DNA from: Clostridia bacterium
GTDB lineage: Bacteria; Bacillota; Clostridia; Oscillospirales; CAG-272
Direction of reading: 5' to 3'
NCBI GenBank assembly: GCA_017420845.1
Contig: JAFQOC010000217.1
Location: forward strand, 1 to 8,249
DNA: 8,249 nucleotides
Both the position numbers and the translations under genes were made by a program. A model generated the notes under the pieces. It worked only from the letters and a program-made list of their open reading frames with translations, ran no database searches and was not told the origin of the DNA. Each line of letters begins with the position of its first letter. Within the stretch, counting starts at the first letter, position 1. Shown here in pieces: positions 5,908 to 8,249 of this stretch.

Positions 5908-6447
5908 TCACGGTTCTTGGATCAAAACGATCAGGTTATCCCCCTCATAGGGGATGTAGCCAATACGGAGGACCTCCCCCTCCCAGCGGATCGCGCCGCC
6001 CTCAAAGTAGGTCGTGTCGTAGCCGTAGTGATGGCCGATGGGGTACTTGAACACCACCCCATTGATCTCAAAGGACTCCGCGGCATGCTTCTCCCGCGGC
6101 TGGGGGATAAAGTTCTCCACAGGCCCCTCCACCACCTCGTAGTCCCCTCTCTCGTAGGCCAGCACGACCGCCTCGTATTCCCTCTTTTGGTCGATGTAGG
6201 CCACCCCCATCAAGGCAAAGACCCCCGTAAAGACAAGGGATCCCAACAGGATAAAGGCCACGTACCCCACGCGGAGCCGCTTGGGAGAACGGTTCAATAA
6301 GGTTGGGCGGTGCATCTCGACCTGAAAGGCACGGATGAAGGTAATAAACCCACACAGAAGGAACACGAAAATGAACGTCAGCGCCACCGTAGCGTGGCTG
6401 ATGGGAAAGGGAGGATCGGAATGAGGAAGCTCGTACAGGGTCTCCAT
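5908..6447 (-). CDS. Two-TM membrane protein with a C-terminal soluble domain, unknown function
   Basis: 179 residues; the family is not recognised. Two hydrophobic helices are clear, at about 21-41 (VALTFIFVFLLCGFITFIRAF) and 60-85 (VGYVAFILLGSLVFTGVFALMGVAYI), joined by a basic loop NRSPKRLR that should be cytoplasmic. Both termini would then be outside. The roughly 90-residue C-terminal domain reads as beta strands: YEVVEGPVENF, ESFEINGVVFKYP, EVLRIGYIPYEGD and LIVLIQEP. The shape recalls small beta domains after TM helices in Firmicutes membrane proteins, but I cannot name one. The ATG at 6447 has AAAGGAG 7 nt upstream. It is the first gene of the unit with recN and ybaK, following the argR terminator. 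It sits where argR and recN are usually adjacent in Firmicutes. A link to DNA repair is not shown. Confidence 0.82.
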   Translation of the reverse strand: METLYELPHSDPPFPISHATVALTFIFVFLLCGFITFIRAFQVEMHRPTLLNRSPKRLRVGYVAFILLGSLVFTGVFALMGVAYIDQKREYEAVVLAYERGDYEVVEGPVENFIPQPREKHAAESFEINGVVFKYPIGHHYGYDTTYFEGGAIRWEGEVLRIGYIPYEGDNLIVLIQEP

Positions 6448-6503
6448 AGGTAACTCCTTTCGCGCGGATCGGTCTATATACGTACAGACACCAAAAAAGG
6501 CGA

Positions 6504-6533
6504 AATATGACAGGATCCATGAAATTTTTTCAA
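6504..6533 (-). promoter_or_regulatory. Possible promoter of the two-TM/recN/ybaK unit
   Basis: On the minus strand TTGAAA (6533-6528) and CATATT (6509-6504, 4 of 6) are separated by 18 nt, about 55 nt before the first ATG. The -35 box overlaps the end of the T-run of the argR terminator. The match is moderate. A TATATA nearer the gene (about 6476-6481) lacks a good -35. Confidence 0.35.
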
Positions 6534-6588
6534 AAAAAACAGATTGGGGACCCCGTCCCGCCCGTAAACGACCGACAAACGGGATCCC
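6532..6588 (-). terminator. Probable intrinsic terminator after argR
   Basis: On the minus strand GGGATCCCGT (6588-6579) can pair with ACGGGGTCCC (6556-6547) in a 10-bp stem with one G-U pair. The loop is 22 nt. Seven bases later come eight U residues (6539-6532). The large loop and 7-nt gap make it less typical; a smaller GGGAC/GTCCC hairpin closer to the U-run is an alternative. A further hairpin with a bulge lies at 6622-6643, just after the argR stop. Confidence 0.5.
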
Positions 6589-6650
6589 TTCATATCGGAA
6601 TCGGGAAAGGCACCATCCGATGCGCCCCTGTGACCGCAGGCGCCGTCCTC

Positions 6651-7121
6651 TTACTTTTCCCCCTTCGCCCTTGCCCGGATCATCTCCTGGAGCTGCTCCG
6701 AGAGAGCCGCGGCGGAGGCATTGTCCCGCGCCACGATGATGATGGTATCGTCCCCCGCCACACAGCCCAGCAGGCTGGGATGGGACAGGTGATCCACCTC
6801 CAGTGCCACGGCCTGGGCCATGCCCGCGTAGGTGTGGAGCACGATGAGGTTCTGGGCGGCCTCCACCCGCACGATGGTCTCGGCCAGGGCGTGGCTGATG
6901 TGGAGACGGCGGGTGTCCTTGTCCTCCTTGGGGAGCACGTAGCGGTAGTTTCCCCGCCCCGTCATGACCTTCACCAGCTTCAGCTCCCGAATGTCACGGG
7001 AAACGGTGGCCTGGGTGACGGCGTAGCCCGCGTCCTTCAGGTATGTAATCAGCTCATCCTGGGTCTCCACCTCACAGGTGGTAATGATGTCTATGATCTT
7101 GTCCAAACGGTTCTTTTTCAT
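6651..7121 (-). CDS. argR: Arginine repressor ArgR/AhrC
   Basis: 156 residues, typical for the family. ArgR is a hexameric DNA-binding protein that, with L-arginine as corepressor, represses arginine synthesis and in Bacillus also activates catabolism. The N-terminal winged helix (about 1-65) shows the family signature QATVSRDIRELKLVKV (37-52), in which S41 and R42 belong to the recognition helix. The C-terminal domain (about 80-150) forms the trimer and binds arginine: VLHTYAGMAQAVA (94-106) and GCVAGDDTIII (119-129), with the Asp pair D124-D125 that contacts arginine. The start is the ATG at 7121 with AAAGGAG upstream; the open frame extends to 7193, but that segment is the intergenic palindrome region and not part of the family. 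It follows nadK by 117 bp, a known Firmicutes order. No typical ARG box was identified in the window. Confidence 0.96.
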   Translation of the reverse strand: MKKNRLDKIIDIITTCEVETQDELITYLKDAGYAVTQATVSRDIRELKLVKVMTGRGNYRYVLPKEDKDTRRLHISHALAETIVRVEAAQNLIVLHTYAGMAQAVALEVDHLSHPSLLGCVAGDDTIIIVARDNASAAALSEQLQEMIRARAKGEK

Positions 7122-7175
7122 GGTCGGTACATCTCCTTTGGGAAATCGGTTTTGAGAAAAGATTGTGTTGGGATC

Positions 7176-7197
7176 GACGTTGAACCGGTTCAACGTC
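7176..7197. repeat. Perfect 22-bp palindrome between nadK and argR
   Basis: Arms gacgttgaacc and ggttcaacgtc are exact reverse complements with no spacer (centre 7186/7187). A 5-bp outer pairing, ggatc (7171-7175) with gatcc (7203-7207), can extend it past a 5-nt bulge. No U-tract follows on the minus strand, so it is not a normal terminator. It lies 55 nt before the argR ATG and 41 nt after the nadK stop. It could be an operator for a dimeric regulator or an RNA hairpin; its GC-rich centre is unlike the AT-rich ARG box. Confidence 0.65.
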
Positions 7198-7199
7198 CC

Positions 7200-7216
7200 G
7201 ACGATCCGATATCGTC
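7200..7216. repeat. Small inverted repeat next to the palindrome
   Basis: gacgat (7200-7205) and atcgtc (7211-7216) are 6-nt complementary arms with a 5-nt loop, two bases from the 22-bp palindrome. In RNA the two would form adjacent hairpins, although the outer extension of the palindrome uses some of the same bases (7203-7205), so the two folds compete. It may be chance. Confidence 0.35.
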
Positions 7217-7238
7217 TGATGAAGAATGGGAAGCAGGA

Positions 7239-8150
7239 TCAGTAATGCTCGGACATCTTCATCCGCAGTCTGTCGTAGAATCCGCAGGTCTTGAGACGCA
7301 CCAGCCGTGTCTCCAAAGCCGAGCGGGTGATGCGGACCACCTCTCCCCGGTACAGCTCGCAGTTTGTGCGGCCGTCCACGGTGAGGAAAAGCATTTTCTC
7401 CCGCTGGCAGATGTTGCGGATCTCCAGGATCGAGTCGTCGGGGAAGATCATGGGGCGAGCGGCCAACGAGTGGGGGCAGATGGGGGTCACGCAGAAGCAT
7501 TTCACGCGGGGATCGGTGATGGGGCCGCCCGCCGACATGGAGTAAGCGGTGGAGCCCGTGGGCGTGGCCACGATGAGGCCGTCGGCGCGGTAGGTGGTCA
7601 CGGGAATGCCGTTTTCGGACAGCTCAATGTCCACGATACGGGAGACCGAGCCGTTGGTGATGACGGCGTCGTTGAGTCCGTACATCTGTTGGCGCACCTC
7701 ACCGCCCTGGTTCAGCACCTCCACGTGGAGCATGGAGCGCAGTTCGATCTCATAGGACGAGGGCTTATGCCCCTCGGCGGTGACGCGGTCGAAGAGCCGG
7801 CTCAAGAGCTCCAGCTCCCCCATTTCCAGCTCGGCCATATAGCCCACCCGACCCAGATTGATCCCCAGAATGGGAGTCTGACGCTGGGCGGAGCGGCGGG
7901 CCGCCTCCAGAATGGTGCCGTCTCCGCCTAAAACAATGAGGAGATCGGCGTTCGCGTACAGCTCGTCCATGGGGAGGAAGGTGAACTGCAACCGCCCGCG
8001 GTTCATGCGGAGCACCTTGTCGCGGTTGAAGGAGGCCACCATCACCTCGCAGGGATAAGCGGACAGCCTCTGCGCCACCTGCATGGCGGCCCCCGCCTTC
8101 TCGTATATGTTGAAATTGGTTATCAACGCGATCTTCTTCACGTCTGCCAT
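7239..8150 (-). CDS. nadK: NAD kinase
   Basis: 303 residues. It phosphorylates NAD+ to NADP+ in the cytoplasm, the only route to NADP in most bacteria. Motifs in order: LLIVLGGDGTILEAARR with GGDGT at 75-79 (catalytic Asp77); GINLGRVGYMAEL (96-108); GLNDAVI (158-164), the ND/NE motif that binds NAD; and DGLIVATPTGSTAYSMSAGGP (190-210), the Gly-rich core of the C-terminal beta-sandwich. Near the end, CPHSLAARP is also typical. The start is the ATG at 8150 with AGGTG six bases upstream; the in-frame GTG at 8159 overlaps that Shine-Dalgarno and is less likely. Length and motifs are complete. In many Clostridia nadK follows tlyA and precedes argR; the gene before it here is not visible enough to tell. 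No regulatory site is evident. Confidence 0.96.
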   Translation of the reverse strand: MADVKKIALITNFNIYEKAGAAMQVAQRLSAYPCEVMVASFNRDKVLRMNRGRLQFTFLPMDELYANADLLIVLGGDGTILEAARRSAQRQTPILGINLGRVGYMAELEMGELELLSRLFDRVTAEGHKPSSYEIELRSMLHVEVLNQGGEVRQQMYGLNDAVITNGSVSRIVDIELSENGIPVTTYRADGLIVATPTGSTAYSMSAGGPITDPRVKCFCVTPICPHSLAARPMIFPDDSILEIRNICQREKMLFLTVDGRTNCELYRGEVVRITRSALETRLVRLKTCGFYDRLRMKMSEHY

Positions 8151-8155
8151 AGGTT

Positions 8156-8248
8156 TCACCTGCTTTCTGTGGGACGGCGGATACCGCCGTCAAAGGACCC
8201 TTCAAAGGGGAAAATATGTTCAAATTTGGGTTTGTCGGTGCGGGGGAG
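8156..8248 (-). CDS. Possible C-terminal end of an upstream gene (edge fragment)
   Basis: One minus-strand frame is open from the right edge to a TGA at 8158-8156, which lies inside the nadK Shine-Dalgarno region. It codes for 30 residues (about LPRTDKPKFEHIFPFEGSF, then DGGIRRPTESR). The codons fit a high-GC host, and a stop overlapping the next ribosome site is common in operons. I do not recognise the peptide; it does not look like the usual TlyA C-terminus. A 30-codon open stretch could be chance. Confidence 0.3.
   Translation of the reverse strand, partial: LPRTDKPKFEHIFPFEGSFDGGIRRPTESR
8173..8191. repeat. 8-bp GC-rich hairpin just upstream of nadK
   Basis: gacggcgg and ccgccgtc (in minus-strand RNA) pair perfectly around a 3-nt loop, ending 12 nt before the AGGTG ribosome site of nadK. 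No U-tract follows, so it is not a terminator. It could affect translation start or be a by-product of coding sequence if the edge fragment is real. Confidence 0.45.
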
Positions 8249-8249
8249 C

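Noticed and set aside
7122..7170. A housekeeping promoter for argR after the palindrome
   Set aside because: The best pair, TTGAAC and CACAAT, is 20 nt apart and weak in both boxes, so argR may be read from upstream of nadK.
7122..7193. A 24-residue N-terminal extension of ArgR
   Set aside because: It would run through the palindrome, is not part of the family, and the ATG at 7121 has a strong AAAGGAG site.
6507..7931. A 474-codon open frame on the plus strand
   Set aside because: It is antisense to argR and nadK, both full length with clear motifs. It has no family features, and its upstream region shows no ribosome site.

Overview
All genes in this window lie on the minus strand, so transcription runs from high to low coordinates: (edge ORF) – nadK – argR – two-TM protein – recN – ybaK – sigma factor – membrane LRR protein – lipoprotein – argS (cut by the left edge). 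The gene content, Shine-Dalgarno sites of the AAAGGAG/AGGTG type and high GC of most genes suggest a high-GC member of the Clostridia, probably a gut Oscillospirales/Ruminococcaceae-like bacterium. The nadK–argR–recN neighbourhood is a classic Firmicutes arrangement, and the sigma factor resembles a subfamily I associate with gut Clostridia. The taxonomic guess is inference.

Right part (about 3716-8249): housekeeping genes. NAD kinase is followed by the arginine repressor. A 117-bp gap holding a perfect 22-bp palindrome separates them. A probable terminator and a weak promoter follow argR. Next comes a compact run: an unrecognised two-TM protein, RecN (SMC-like repair ATPase, 22 nt later) and the YbaK-type Cys-tRNA deacylase (start 1 nt after the recN stop). 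A long AT-rich inverted repeat closes this run.

Middle (1196-3570): a two-gene signalling unit. An ECF-like sigma-70 factor overlaps by ATGA a 611-residue single-pass membrane protein. That protein has a short cytoplasmic tail, one TM helix, a Ser/Thr/Glu/Pro-rich linker and two extracellular BspA-type leucine-rich-repeat modules of nine and five exact 23-residue repeats. The organisation suggests a sigma/anti-sigma pair in which an LRR ectodomain senses something outside the cell. This is the most interesting system in the window.

Left part (1-1131): a lipoprotein gene of unknown function with its own good promoter and a strong terminator, clearly poorer in GC than its neighbours. It is followed by a near-consensus promoter and the first 72 codons of arginyl-tRNA synthetase. 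The argS -10 box sits inside a perfect 15-nt palindrome. No tRNA, rRNA, CRISPR array, insertion sequence or phage gene was seen, and no gap without a gene exceeds about 200 bases.
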